DNA from: Chrysomallon squamiferum | Lineage: Eukaryota > Mollusca > Gastropoda > Neomphalida > Peltospiridae | Reading direction: 5' to 3' | Length of the DNA: 64,000 nt | Assembly (NCBI GenBank): GCA_012295275.1 | Contig: CM022673.1 | Span: 2,763,105-2,827,104, forward strand | Shown here: positions 54,201 through 64,000 of the stretch, one piece after another | Numbering within the stretch: the first letter of the stretch is position 1 | How the letters are laid out: every line of letters begins with the position of its first letter | Made by a program: the position numbers and the translations under genes | Notes under the pieces: generated by a model | Databases searched by the model: none | The model's input: only the letters and a program-made list of their open reading frames with translations | Told to the model about the DNA's origin: nothing

Positions 54201-57200
54201 GCACTTTCTAAACTATCCACACACACTATTAGTATCAACTAAATGGAAAAAAGTGTTAACTTAAGTTACAAAAACCTAGAAATGACAAACACAGTATCAG
54301 GAATTTGGTTTAGAAAAAACAAAAAAAAAAGAAACAAAAACAATATTAATACTATCAGTAATAATCATCAATAATAAATAAATGAGTTCAAAAATTTTAG
54401 TCCATCTTTTCTTGTAAAATATAAACAACTTTAATTATTTTTAAAATTTCAAATCCCTTAGCAACAGTGTTTGGCAGTTTCTAGGTGGAAGACAACAACA
54501 AGGTTAAAGGTCAGAGGGAAGGAGAGTGAATACATCAGCTATTTTCTTCGAATGAGCGGCAGCAGGCACTTCTCTATGATCCACAGTATCGTGGTTAGAA
54601 GACTTCCGGGAACAAACCTTTGTCTCAATTCTATTAGGACTCTTTCTACTGGAATCTCCTTGCTCTTCCTAAAATCATATCAAGGATCAGGTAAGGGAAA
54701 ATAAGCATGTAAAAACAACCTTCAAGAATCAACCAAAAACAAACAAAACAAAAATGCCACCTAAACGTTGGCTCTTGTGGTTTTAGAAAGGTTTATCCCC
54801 GCTTAGATGTGAGAGGTAAAAAATAAAATAAATAAAAGTAGCTGAAAAATATAAAAATACTTTAAGACTGTTATTGGCTTAAGATATTTCAAGTATAGTT
54901 CTTATTTTTTTTCCCTTTAAGTAAAAGTATTATCTGTCTAAAAAAAATTAGTTTAAAAATAAAATTAAATAAATAAAAAGTAAGATAAAAAAAATCCACA
55001 ATTATGTTTATAGAGTATTTTATTACATTTCTAATTTTTTTATTTTTTTTGCTTGCATATGATAATGTAAAATTTGAAACGAATTGCTAATTTAGTTGAA
55101 CATTATTTGATATTTTATTTCATATGTTATAGTAACTTATTTCCATGTTATTTTATAATTATTTTTCTGTATATAAAGGATTTAGATCTGGAAATTTTTG
55201 TTTTTGTTTTTTTATTAATTGATATGACTATTGTGACTGGTTACAAAACAAAGCTATTGCAACAGTCTAAATGTTTGAAAAATTTTAATAAAGTATTTTT
55301 GCAAATAAATGTAAGAGAAAATTGTGAACATGAAGAATTTAACTGCACACTAATCTACTTCCAATTTAGCAATGAAATAACATTAAAACTAGTTTAGTCA
55401 CTGATAATTTCATCATATACAATCATAATTATTCAGAGAAAGTTTTCTATATTATCCTTTATAATGTTTGAAACATTCAGATTTCCTTAACTTATATTTT
55501 AGAGAAACTGAAAAAAAAAAAAAAATGAAAAACAAATAAATCTTTTTTTTTTTTTTTTAATAAAAACAATAAATGAGAAATGAAAATTATAATTTAGAGA
55601 ATTTTGTTTTGTTTTGATTCAAGCTTTTATGCTTATGTGCTATTATATTGTTTATATTTTTTCTAAAGGATGTATTTAATTATTTGACTTGTCTAACTTT
55701 TCATCTAAAACAGAAGAGACATTATTTATCATGGTGAGAAAAACTGACAATGCATTCAGTATTGACTGTTCAGGAATGAAGTTTGAACAAAAGAACAGTG
55801 TACTGTTATGTGGTTAGAATGGGACATCTGTTCACAATGCAGACTCCCAGCTGTCAGTCATAACACTGTTAGCCTATTTCATATCACAGTGCTATTAAAA
55901 ATGATATGACAGCTTGTTTAATATTTATGTTTATTTTGGGTGTAATTCATTTAATAAATCTGATTTATTATGTACTAACAATAATAAATAAATAAAATTA
56001 AGAATGAAATAAAGATATTATATATATATAGGCCTATATATTACTTTTAAAAAACAAAAATTTTAATTCAAAATTCTTAGTTATTGATACTGTTCTGTAT
56101 TACTTGAATATTTCATATTATTTTATTTATTCCCCAAGCTATTTTTCAATATTCCATTATTTACATGTATCTGTAACTGCATGTTCATTATCTGGCCCTA
56201 GCAGAAACTGCTCAATCCGTGTAATTATTATCCAACTACTTCCGACTGGTGTGACTAATTCTCCCCTTGCAGCAATTTAAGTAACAGACCATAAAATTAA
56301 ATTTGAAGGGAATTGTGAAATATAATTGACTGTATATAAAGGTTAATGATATTTTTCAAAAGTTACTATGAATGAGCAAAGAAATCATTAAAATACTTGA
56401 TTTTATTAAAATGTGTGGATAATTCTTTCTTTTTTTTAATGATTTTACACAAGTATATATTTAATAATATAAAATGTTCTTTGTTTTAATAATTGTGTAC
56501 TGAAATATGATTGTTCAATTTATTATAATGCTTTTTAAAATTATTTTGTCATATTTATTATTACTAATACATATTTTCTAGCAACTTATTTGGTCAGAAC
56601 AAACAAATTAAAATCAACAAAGAAAGGAATGCTGTTCAACTACTGTATCTGGCCTATAACAAAACCCCAAAGGAAAGTTACTATTATTAGGAAAATGGAA
56701 TCCATTTTTTTTATCCAGTTAACAAGTATCGGAAGATTTTCTATTATCATTATGGAATAACGTTTCTGCTAGCAGGGTTCAATCAATGAATCCCATTATG
56801 ATGGATTTCTGAGCCAGAAGGACAAGAAGTGTAAATGAAACCAAGCAAATTCCATTCAATCAGATAAAAGACTAGAGTAAATCCACTTCATTACTGAGTG
56901 GAAACTGCAGATAATAACCTTTTATTAACCAGCTACTTTGTAACATAAAAGCAAAATTAAGAAACCACCACAAGATTCATGTGTAACATGTTTACACAAT
57001 TTTGTTTTAACTATCCATACATATATGTATATACTATATGTATACATAAATGAAGAAAGAAAAATAGATAGAAAACACCAAGTAAACACTTTTTGAAACA
57101 ACCAGTTTTTACAGTCTGTCAGTTTATAAAATCAAAATAAATAAATAAATAAATAAATAAGAAAACAAAATCCAGAAAACAGTTTTCAGAAATGTAATAA

Positions 57201-58127
57201 AGAAACAACCAAATTTGGTATAATCTATGAATTCTTCGATATACAAAAATGTTATAAAGAAAAAACCACAACACAACACTTTTCAACAGTTTAAGTTTTT
57301 TTTTTCATGTAACCTAATTCATCTCATCAATTAATAAAAGCAGATCAATAAAAAAACAAGAAAAATAACAGCTAAAGAAAAAACAACTTTGATTGCTGGA
57401 TAAATAATTAAAAACAAAAAAGAAGAATCCCAAATGATGTTAATATCATTTATACACTAATACAGTGTAAGTAATAATAAACATATCCATAAACAATACC
57501 TATAACTTACAATAAACAAAACCAAAACAATCTTTTACTAATTCTATCTGCCCAAATAAGGAGAAACCACAGAGAAAATGCTGAAGAAATCTATAGGAAA
57601 ATATAAACACTTGCTCCAAAGACAAAGTACCAATGAAAACACACTACACCAACTGTAATCATTAATATTAAATTATTATTATTATTATTATTAATATGAA
57701 CAACAGAACTATTAGTCTAAAACCCATGCAACAAAGTCATCTAAACTCTGACAGACCTAACAAAGAACATGGTTACAGTCAGTGTTACATCTATAACAGT
57801 TATTTTACTCTACCTCCATTGATGCTACTTCTGCTGTTGTGATTTTAAACTGGGAGCTTTAACACAACACTTGCTATTCTTAGCTGTGGAGAGTGAGGGC
57901 AAGGGGAGGCAATCTATACCAGCTGGCCAGAAGCACCAAAGCAGTGAACAAGCTGACCAATAGTGGCAGGGCTTGTAAAAAGGTTGCAACTAGAACATTG
58001 TTACACAGGCCTGCTGCAGAAAGCAGACGCAATTATCTGCTGCTGGTGGCTATTTTTAAACCTGGAGGCATTTGTAAGATCTGACCAAATAGTTTGCCCT
58101 TTATTGGTGCTTTTATTATTGTTGTTA

Positions 58128-58169
<42 letters not shown>

Positions 58170-58296
58170 CTGGTAATTATTAATTTAAGTGACTTTTGTT
58201 TTATATATATTCAAAATTATAAAAATATAATAAAATACATAAATGAATGAATAAATAATAATAATAATAATAATAATCATAATAATCATAATAATC

Positions 58297-58331
<35 letters not shown>

Positions 58332-58944
58332 CTGACTGAATACTTTTTATTTGGATTTATTTATTTATTTATTTATTTATTTGTTTAAGGAATCATCTGT
58401 ATGGAATTGAAAATAACATATAAAAAAAAACTAAAAAAAAAACTCAATTAGAACCAGACCTGTTGTCATGGATATTATTACTAATCTCAGTATTAATTTT
58501 TTATTAGTTCATTTTTAACTCTGAAAACCTTAATAAACATACTAATTAACATTGAATAAAACAAATTAAAAAATAAAAATAAAAATAAAAATCCTATGAC
58601 TATTTTCAATGCATGAATCAAATGCTTTGTCCACACAAAACCCCAAAAGAAAAACATATTATGCACATAAAAATATGCACATGTATGAAATGTAAAATAA
58701 TTAGAAAAACAAAAGAATCAAGAAATATTTTGTTGTAAATAGCAACAACAACAACCAAAAAACACACTCAAAAAAAAATTAACTCATTCACATAAAGTGT
58801 TTTTATATTGTTTACAAGTGATGTGACATTCTGAAGTGAAGGGATTAAATGAAAGAAATATTAATTTTTAGCACTATTAAAATTATTGTCATTTGAAAAA
58901 CATGAAATATGAAGATACAAATTATAGATAAAACAACAACAAAA

Positions 58945-58986
<42 letters not shown>

Positions 58987-61697
58987 TTAAAACATGAAAA
59001 TAATACAAAATAATACAAAATATGACATTCTGGGTCAAAAACACATATCCAGTTAAATCTGAAACATTAAATCAACCATTATTATACCTGCAATAACAAT
59101 ATTTTATATTAACATGAAACAAATGATGAAACATGAAATAGATGAATTATTATTCTGTATATAAATAATATGTATATCATTATCTTCAAGATACAACTAA
59201 TAATGAACTATTCCTTATGCCAAATAGAATATGAAATAAATACTGGATTACAAATTATCTTTACTTTACATACATAGTTTTTTTTATTAATTTTTTATTT
59301 ATTATTACTTTTTGAATATAACTAATTCATGCAGTTAGTTGAAATAATGTAAAGAGTTAACCCTCTTTAAAGAAAAAAAGATGCTAATTAAAAAGGCATC
59401 CATAACTAATATTCTTTCAGATTCTTGTTAAATAAAAAGCCTAAAGGTAAATCATGCACTGTGAACATATACGTGGTAGAAAAAAAAAAAAGAAAAAAAA
59501 AGAAGTGAAAAAAGAAGCTAACTTAAATATATATCTATATATATATATATATCATGCAAATTCTATATCAAACAGGAAGCACCTCCTGAAATAAAGACAA
59601 TAGCAATAACATTTTTTGTTTAAAAAAACAAAACAGCATAAAATAAAAGATAAATAAATAAATAGCAGAATGGAAAGCCCATCATTTTGCCTCTTTGTTG
59701 AATATATTAAAACACTTACCTTTTTTGAAACAGGTTTTGGTGGTTGTTTATTCACCTCTTCTTGAATATGCTTGAATTTTTCCAACATTTTTTTCGTAGT
59801 ATTACTTTTTGGCATGCCTTCCATCCAGTCGGTGTCTGCTTCGCGGTAGACGTCAGGACGCGTTCCTGGTTCACTTTCAAACACTGTCGGTTCCTGCTGA
59901 ACAACCTCGGGAGACTTTGGTGATTTTGGACTGCGGGCAGCTTTGACTCGTTCCTCTTCTCGTGGCGGTGTGAATTCTTTGACAGGTTTGGGTGACGCCA
60001 CCTTTGTGTTGCCTTGATTTTCCATCTGCTTCCAGCGAGACACCAAATTCTTCGCCATGCCTCTCTCTGGAAGTTCCTCTTCGAACTTTGGCGGATCACT
60101 TTCTTTTATAACTCCCTCCTTATGCTCTGGTTTATTCTCCAAGATGCCACTCTCTGGCTGTCTGTTGTACTCTGGTACAAACTGTTTCGGCTGATTCTCA
60201 AATACTCCAGATTCGGCTTTTGGTGGAGTGATTTCCCTTTTTTGTTTGGCAGAGACGATAGGTTTTGAACTTTCAGCTTCCAGCTGTTTGAATCGAGAAA
60301 CGAGAGACTTTGCAAGCCCTGTTTCTGGAACAATATCTTCAGGATTATCTTCAGCCCGAACCACGTCTGGTAATACTTGAGGCTGACTCTCAAAAACACC
60401 AGAATTCTGGGTAATGTTAACTTCCTCTCTTGGTGGGGTCATTTCCTTTATCCTTACAGGGGTAGGAGGAGGGGACTTGGCTTGGGTCTCCAGCTCACGG
60501 AACTTGGCAGCAATGTGTTGTGCATAGCCTCTCTCTGGCAGTGGTTCTTCTGACACTGGCTGGTCACATTTAACAATTTCTGTGGTTGGACTGTAAGGTT
60601 GATTCTCGAAAACTCCAGCTTCAGCTCGTCCCTCGTAAGTCTCCACATAACCTCGTGGTTCACTGACATATTCCACTTTTGTTGAACGATCTGGGGTCAT
60701 TTCTTTCTTCCTTGGCTGAGATGGGGCAGGAACTACACCTCTTTCCATCTGCTTGAATTTCGAGGCAATATTTTTTGCATAGCCCTGTTCTGGTAACTCT
60801 TCTTCAATTTCCTGTCCACTCTTGATGACATTGTCAATATGACCAGGCTGATTCTCAAACACTCCTGAATCAGCTCTGCCTTCGTACTTTTCAACATATC
60901 CTCGAGGTTCACTCACGAACTCCACTTTACCACCATCACGATCTGGAGTTATCTCTCTTTTGCCTGCTGACTTTGTAGTGCTACCCCCAGTCTTTTCCAA
61001 CTCTTTGAATTTGGAGGCCACATTCCGAGCCATTCCATGTTCAGGCAGGATGTCTTCTGGAGCTCCACCTGATCTCACAACGTCTGGATTGTAATCAGGC
61101 TGGTTCTCAAAAATACCAGCTTCTGGCCTGCCTTGGTATGTTTCCACCATTGCCCTCGGCTCACTAACATATTCCACTGGACCATGGACTGATTCTGGTG
61201 GTGTGATCTCCTTCTTTCTTGGTTCCTGTGGTTCATCCTTAATGTGTGCAAATTTGTTCAGCAGATTCTTGGCCATGCCCACAGCAGGTAAACCTTCAGC
61301 TATGTTGGTGTCAGATTCACGAACAACATCAGAACGTTTCATTGGTTCATTTTCATAGATACCTTCCTCTTGTTCATCAGTGTGTGTTGGGTAATCAGTT
61401 ACGTCCTTGCTTGATTCAAACTGATACTACAAATATAAAATTACCACAAATAAATAAATAAATAAATATATAAATATATAAATAAATAATGATGATGTTG
61501 TTAATTCCTATCCTATGTCCCTAAAAAAAAAGATTTTTTTTAAAGTTTTGTTTCTGAAATTTATAAGAATAATGTAAATTTTTATATGCAGGAATCTAAA
61601 CAAATGGATCAAACTAATTATAAACATGATTTGAAACAGAGGTAATATGTCCAGTATCAGAATGACTGTAAATAGTTATAAATTCCTTTTCACATTA

Positions 61698-61746
<49 letters not shown>

Positions 61747-63027
61747 TAATAATTAAATAATTAAATAAATAAATAAATAAATAAAAACAATGATAATAAT
61801 AATAAAAATATATCCAAATCATAATTTATTTGGTTATTTGACAGATTTAATTAAAGGGAGACGATCTTTACTGTGTTTAATGGTTTTTATTTTGTTTAAT
61901 TCCTTTATTTTTTTTAAACTGTGTTAAATGAAGGGAGATAATCATTACACTAAATATCTTTAACTGTACTATGTATTTCATTTTTAACATTTACAATAAA
62001 GGTATTTAGTCAAATTTAAATTAAAATGGTAATGATATACCTAAAATTATCATATATACGAAGAACAAAAACATACAATGAACTTATTCTGTTTCTTGCT
62101 TTTAGAAATAAAATATTTGCTTATTTTGCACTTCATTCTTTTTTGTCTTTATTTTTTTTTCTATTTAAAGGTATATCATATATTTTACAAAAAATAATAA
62201 TTAAAATTTCAATAACTGTAACTGATTCCTTTATGATTTTTTTCAATTTTTAATGTTATGTTTTTTGTTTTGAGAAACATTCATCTATTGAAAGTTTTAT
62301 ATATATAAAAAAAACTTCTGAACAATAAAAAACCAACAAACAAAAGTAACAAAAAGACCCAACATAAAACAACTATCACTTACATATTCCTGTGACACTT
62401 CATTGTTTGTGATGTTTTGATTATACTGCCCATGCTGCTGTACTTGCTCATTACTGGAAGATAAAATATTCAAATAATTAAATGTGGATTTACATAAAAT
62501 GTACATTTGTGACAGACACCGGTACCAAAATAACCCATAACCAGTTTTAATTTTTTTATTTTTTTATTTTTAAATATATTTTTTTATTATTATAACTAAA
62601 ATGATAAATGTTTAACTTATCTTTCTGTGTATCTAAGTTTATAGATACATAAAATTAAACAGTTGTACATTTTAGTTTTAAAATTTTATGCTGTTGGATG
62701 TATGTTTGGATGAGTGTTTATTTAATTCATTACTTCATTTATATGAGTACAAATGTTTATTTGCACGTGTGTGTCTTTTTGTACAGAAAGACCCATACAC
62801 GCACAAACACAGACACATAGTGAAATGTTTTCATATACAGTTATATTTATTTATGCATATATTGTTCTATAGTGTATGGATATGTTATTAAGCATGTACA
62901 GGTGTGTATGTATACCAGTAGGTTAATGTATATGTATGTTAATTTACAGGTATGTGTATTTACCTCAGATAGTGTGGAGTGCTGTAATCCTGCTTGGCAT
63001 CAAATTTGTTCTGATTTGTGAATGAAT
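48127..63027 (-). CDS. LIM-domain actin-binding protein, EPLIN/LIMA1-like (5' end outside window)
   Basis: Exons seen: 63027-62964, 62453-62384, 61426-59720, 51533-51385, 48292-48127 (TAG stop). Phases agree; the first exon here begins mid-codon, so the gene continues past the right edge or into unrecognised exons. The 569-residue exon carries about seven repeats: a G(V/I)FENQP core, 10-15 variable residues, then LPExGxAKNxxxKFKQxE. EITPP and EYVSEPRGYVETYEGRAE linkers join several of them. The LIM domain (C-x2-C-x17-H-x2-C-x2-C-x2-C-x17-C-x2-H, from CGVC to CTNH) is split over the last two exons and followed by KGNYDEGFG, a signature I recall from EPLIN. Family knowledge: EPLIN-type proteins bundle and stabilise actin filaments at junctions and stress fibres. 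That the ENQP repeats bind actin is inferred from their place beside a LIM domain, not shown. Confidence 0.88.
51385..51533 (-). CDS. LIM gene exon: first half of LIM domain
   Basis: 149 nt. It starts in phase 0 (AKKTGFLVAVQTEKCGVC) and ends in phase 2 after CKSTL. It supplies the first zinc site (C, C, H, C) and the first two cysteines of the second. A donor GTAAG follows at 51384. Confidence 0.93.
54504..54668 (-). CDS. candidate alternative exon of the LIM gene
   Basis: It lies in the intron between the repeat exon and the LIM exon. After an acceptor GATTTTAG at about 54669 it opens in phase 0, matching the upstream KPVSKK end. It encodes 54 residues starting EEQGDSSRKSPNRIE and ending in a TAA at 54504. 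Used as a last exon it would give a LIM-less protein. Donor-like GTs at phase 0 (after KKIAD and after RIETK) would instead allow an in-frame cassette. The base composition is richer in G+C than its surroundings, as for real exons here. The acceptor pyrimidine tract is weak. Confidence 0.5.
   Translation of the reverse strand, partial: EEQGDSSRKSPNRIETKVCSRKSSNHDTVDHREVPAAAHSKKIADVFTLLPSDL
57814..58085 (-). promoter_or_regulatory. possible internal promoter / alternative first exon of the LIM gene
   Basis: A G+C-richer island lies in the 8-kb intron. On the minus strand it has a TATA-like TTTAAAAATAG near 58058, and about 250 nt downstream an ATGGAG directly followed by a donor (GAG|GTAGAG, 57814/57813). 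ATG GAG in phase 0 would splice in frame to the LIM exon (AKKTGF...), giving a short LIM-only protein. It is supported by motifs only. Confidence 0.25.
58124..58330. repeat. facing (TTA)n and (ATA)n arrays
   Basis: (TTA)n at about 58124-58166 and (AAT/ATC)n at about 58256-58330 are reverse-complementary, so they could pair as a hairpin. They lie in the LIM gene's large intron. Confidence 0.9.
58940..58987. repeat. (AAT)n microsatellite
   Basis: Perfect AAT array of about 15 units in the LIM gene's large intron, about 730 nt 3' of the repeat exon. Confidence 0.9.
59720..61426 (-). CDS. large repeat exon of the LIM gene
   Basis: 1707 nt, phase 0 at both ends, TAG acceptor and GTAAG donor. It begins YQFESSKDV, has a first divergent repeat (GIYENEP), then units starting GIFENQP, GVFENQP, GVFENQP, GVFESQP, GILENKP and TVFESEP. 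It ends KPVSKK. The units are strongly charged and helix-prone in the AKNxxxKFKQxE half. The exon is markedly richer in G+C than the introns around it. Confidence 0.93.
61697..61810. repeat. (AAT)n with (AAAT)n tail
   Basis: AAT array of about 16 units followed by AAAT units, in the intron 5' of the repeat exon. Confidence 0.9.
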
Positions 63028-63221
63028 CTGTAAATAATTAAAAACAAAAACTTAATTGTGATGATAAAGGGAAAGAGAAAGAACACAAATAAATAATTAG
63101 TGATCTGAAAAAAGAAAACAAGAAATGTTGTAGTATTCAGTGTTTGTGAATACATTATTTCCACTATGCCTCATTTGAAGTTTAGTCAAGCATATCTTTC
63201 AGATACATGCATCTGTTACAT

Positions 63222-63357
63222 ATTCAGACACACACATACACACACGCACACATGCACACAGACAGACAGACAGACAGACGCACATTCTTATATATAAAAA
63301 TACAAACATACAAACACACACACATACACACATACATTTCACAGATACATACATATA

Positions 63358-63391
<34 letters not shown>

Positions 63392-63432
63392 GATCTGCAC
63401 ATATACACACATGCAGATACACACATAATTAT
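63222..63432. repeat. mixed CA / CAGA / TACA / TA microsatellites
   Basis: (CA)-rich, (CAGA)n at about 63258-63278, TACA arrays and (TA)n at about 63367-63390. Confidence 0.9.
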
Positions 63433-63899
63433 GTTTACAACCAACATACACATTCACTTCAGTGTACATTAAAACACTTCTGCAAATACTTTTCCAGTTT
63501 TGTACTTCATAAAAAAAATTAAAATAAGTTTTTTTAATAAACAAAAATAAATAATAATAAAAACATCACTATAGCCATTTGCAATTTTTAATCTGTTTAC
63601 AAATGATCAGCATCATTAGAAGTCACTTTTTAATATATATATGTAACTATCACTTAAAAAGGTATATCTATTAATAGAAGTTTTCAAAATCAGTACTCCA
63701 TGTGAAAATATTAATTTCCACATGATTCTATATTTGTGCATCATCCTATCAAGTGTTAAATATTTGTAACGTAGTTCTTAAATGCACAGAATATGTAATA
63801 TCTGTTTACCTGGTATATAGAGATAGATATACATATAGATATATGTATAATGTATGAATGTATGTTTGCATATATGGCTGTGTGTGAGGTGGGTGGGTG

Positions 63900-63935
63900 G
63901 TGTGGATATGAATAGATAGACAAGTATATATATAA

Positions 63936-63970
<35 letters not shown>

Positions 63971-64000
63971 CTAAAAACACACATACACACACACACACAA
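63900..64000. repeat. (TA)n(CA)n microsatellite at the window edge
   Basis: TA arrays from about 63926 to 63970, then (CA)n running to the edge. Confidence 0.9.

Larger units (their letters stand above)
63028..64000. other. intron of the LIM gene with dense microsatellites
   Basis: No exon was recognised. It contains CA/GACA/TACA arrays and (TA)n at 63222-63432, and (TA)n with (CA)n at 63900-64000. Open frames here are low-complexity artefacts. Confidence 0.5.

Noticed and set aside
57893-58084. 63-codon plus-strand open frame
   Set aside because: It lies in the G+C-richer island, with no family resemblance and no splice context; the minus-strand reading is more coherent.
59552-59719. Open frame of the LIM repeat exon running on for 56 codons
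   Set aside because: It passes a clean GTAAG donor at 59719 into A/T-rich, hydrophobic low-complexity sequence; this is intron read-through, not a natural C-terminus.
63199-63998. Cysteine/valine- and tyrosine/isoleucine-rich open frames
   Set aside because: Translations of CA and TA microsatellites.
1-64000. CRISPR arrays, bacterial operons, tRNA and rRNA genes
   Set aside because: None seen. The direct repeats are simple microsatellites or minisatellites, and no cloverleaf or rRNA core sequence was recognised by eye; a tRNA scan could still find a small one.

Overview
This is a window of animal nuclear DNA. It is roughly three quarters A+T by eye, full of A/T microsatellites and poly-A/T runs, and its genes are split into many short exons with GT-AG introns. 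No bacterial, organellar or viral signature was seen. Several elements end in (ATTC)n tails behind a G(T)GT(C/T)GTTAA-like stretch. I associate these with molluscan short interspersed repeats, so a lophotrochozoan, probably a mollusc, is the best guess; the phylum is inferred, not proven.

Four protein-coding genes could be rebuilt exon by exon with matching reading phases. (1) 2639-8578, minus: a very-long-chain fatty acid elongase of the ELOVL4/1/7 group (ELOVL-A). It has 7 coding positions, the sixth occupied by two tandem alternative exons, and a KKEK ER-retrieval tail. (2) 13820-17798, plus: a second elongase of the same group (ELOVL-B), head to head with the first and sharing most exon boundaries, so an old local duplication. 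(3) 26537-36624, minus: a 14-coding-exon gene for a ZC3H4/ZC3H6/ZC3H8-type protein with three CCCH zinc fingers (family of Drosophila Suppressor of sable), about 1560 residues. One intron, inside the zinc-finger cluster, looks like a minor-class (U12) AT-type intron with an unusual 3' end. (4) 48127-63027 and beyond the right edge, minus: the 3' part of an EPLIN/LIMA1-like gene. It holds a large exon with about seven repeats of a GVFENQP...LPExGxAKN unit, then a split LIM domain ending in KGNYDEGFG.

Layout: 1-2638 is downstream or 3' UTR sequence of ELOVL-A; 8585-13777 holds the outward-facing 5' regions of both elongases; 17799-26536 is the tail-to-tail gap between ELOVL-B and the zinc-finger gene; 36648-39910 is the zinc-finger gene's 5' intron and likely promoter; 39911-48126 is intergenic with transposon-like remnants; 63028-64000 is intron and microsatellites.

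The elongases would act together in the ER on fatty-acyl-CoA elongation. The other two genes (nuclear RNA/transcription control and actin cytoskeleton) have no evident functional tie to them. The most interesting items are the mutually exclusive last-domain exons of ELOVL-A, the atypical U12 intron, an alternative exon and possible internal promoter in the LIM gene, a likely frame change at the ELOVL-B tail, and a G-quadruplex-forming tract just after the LIM stop codon.
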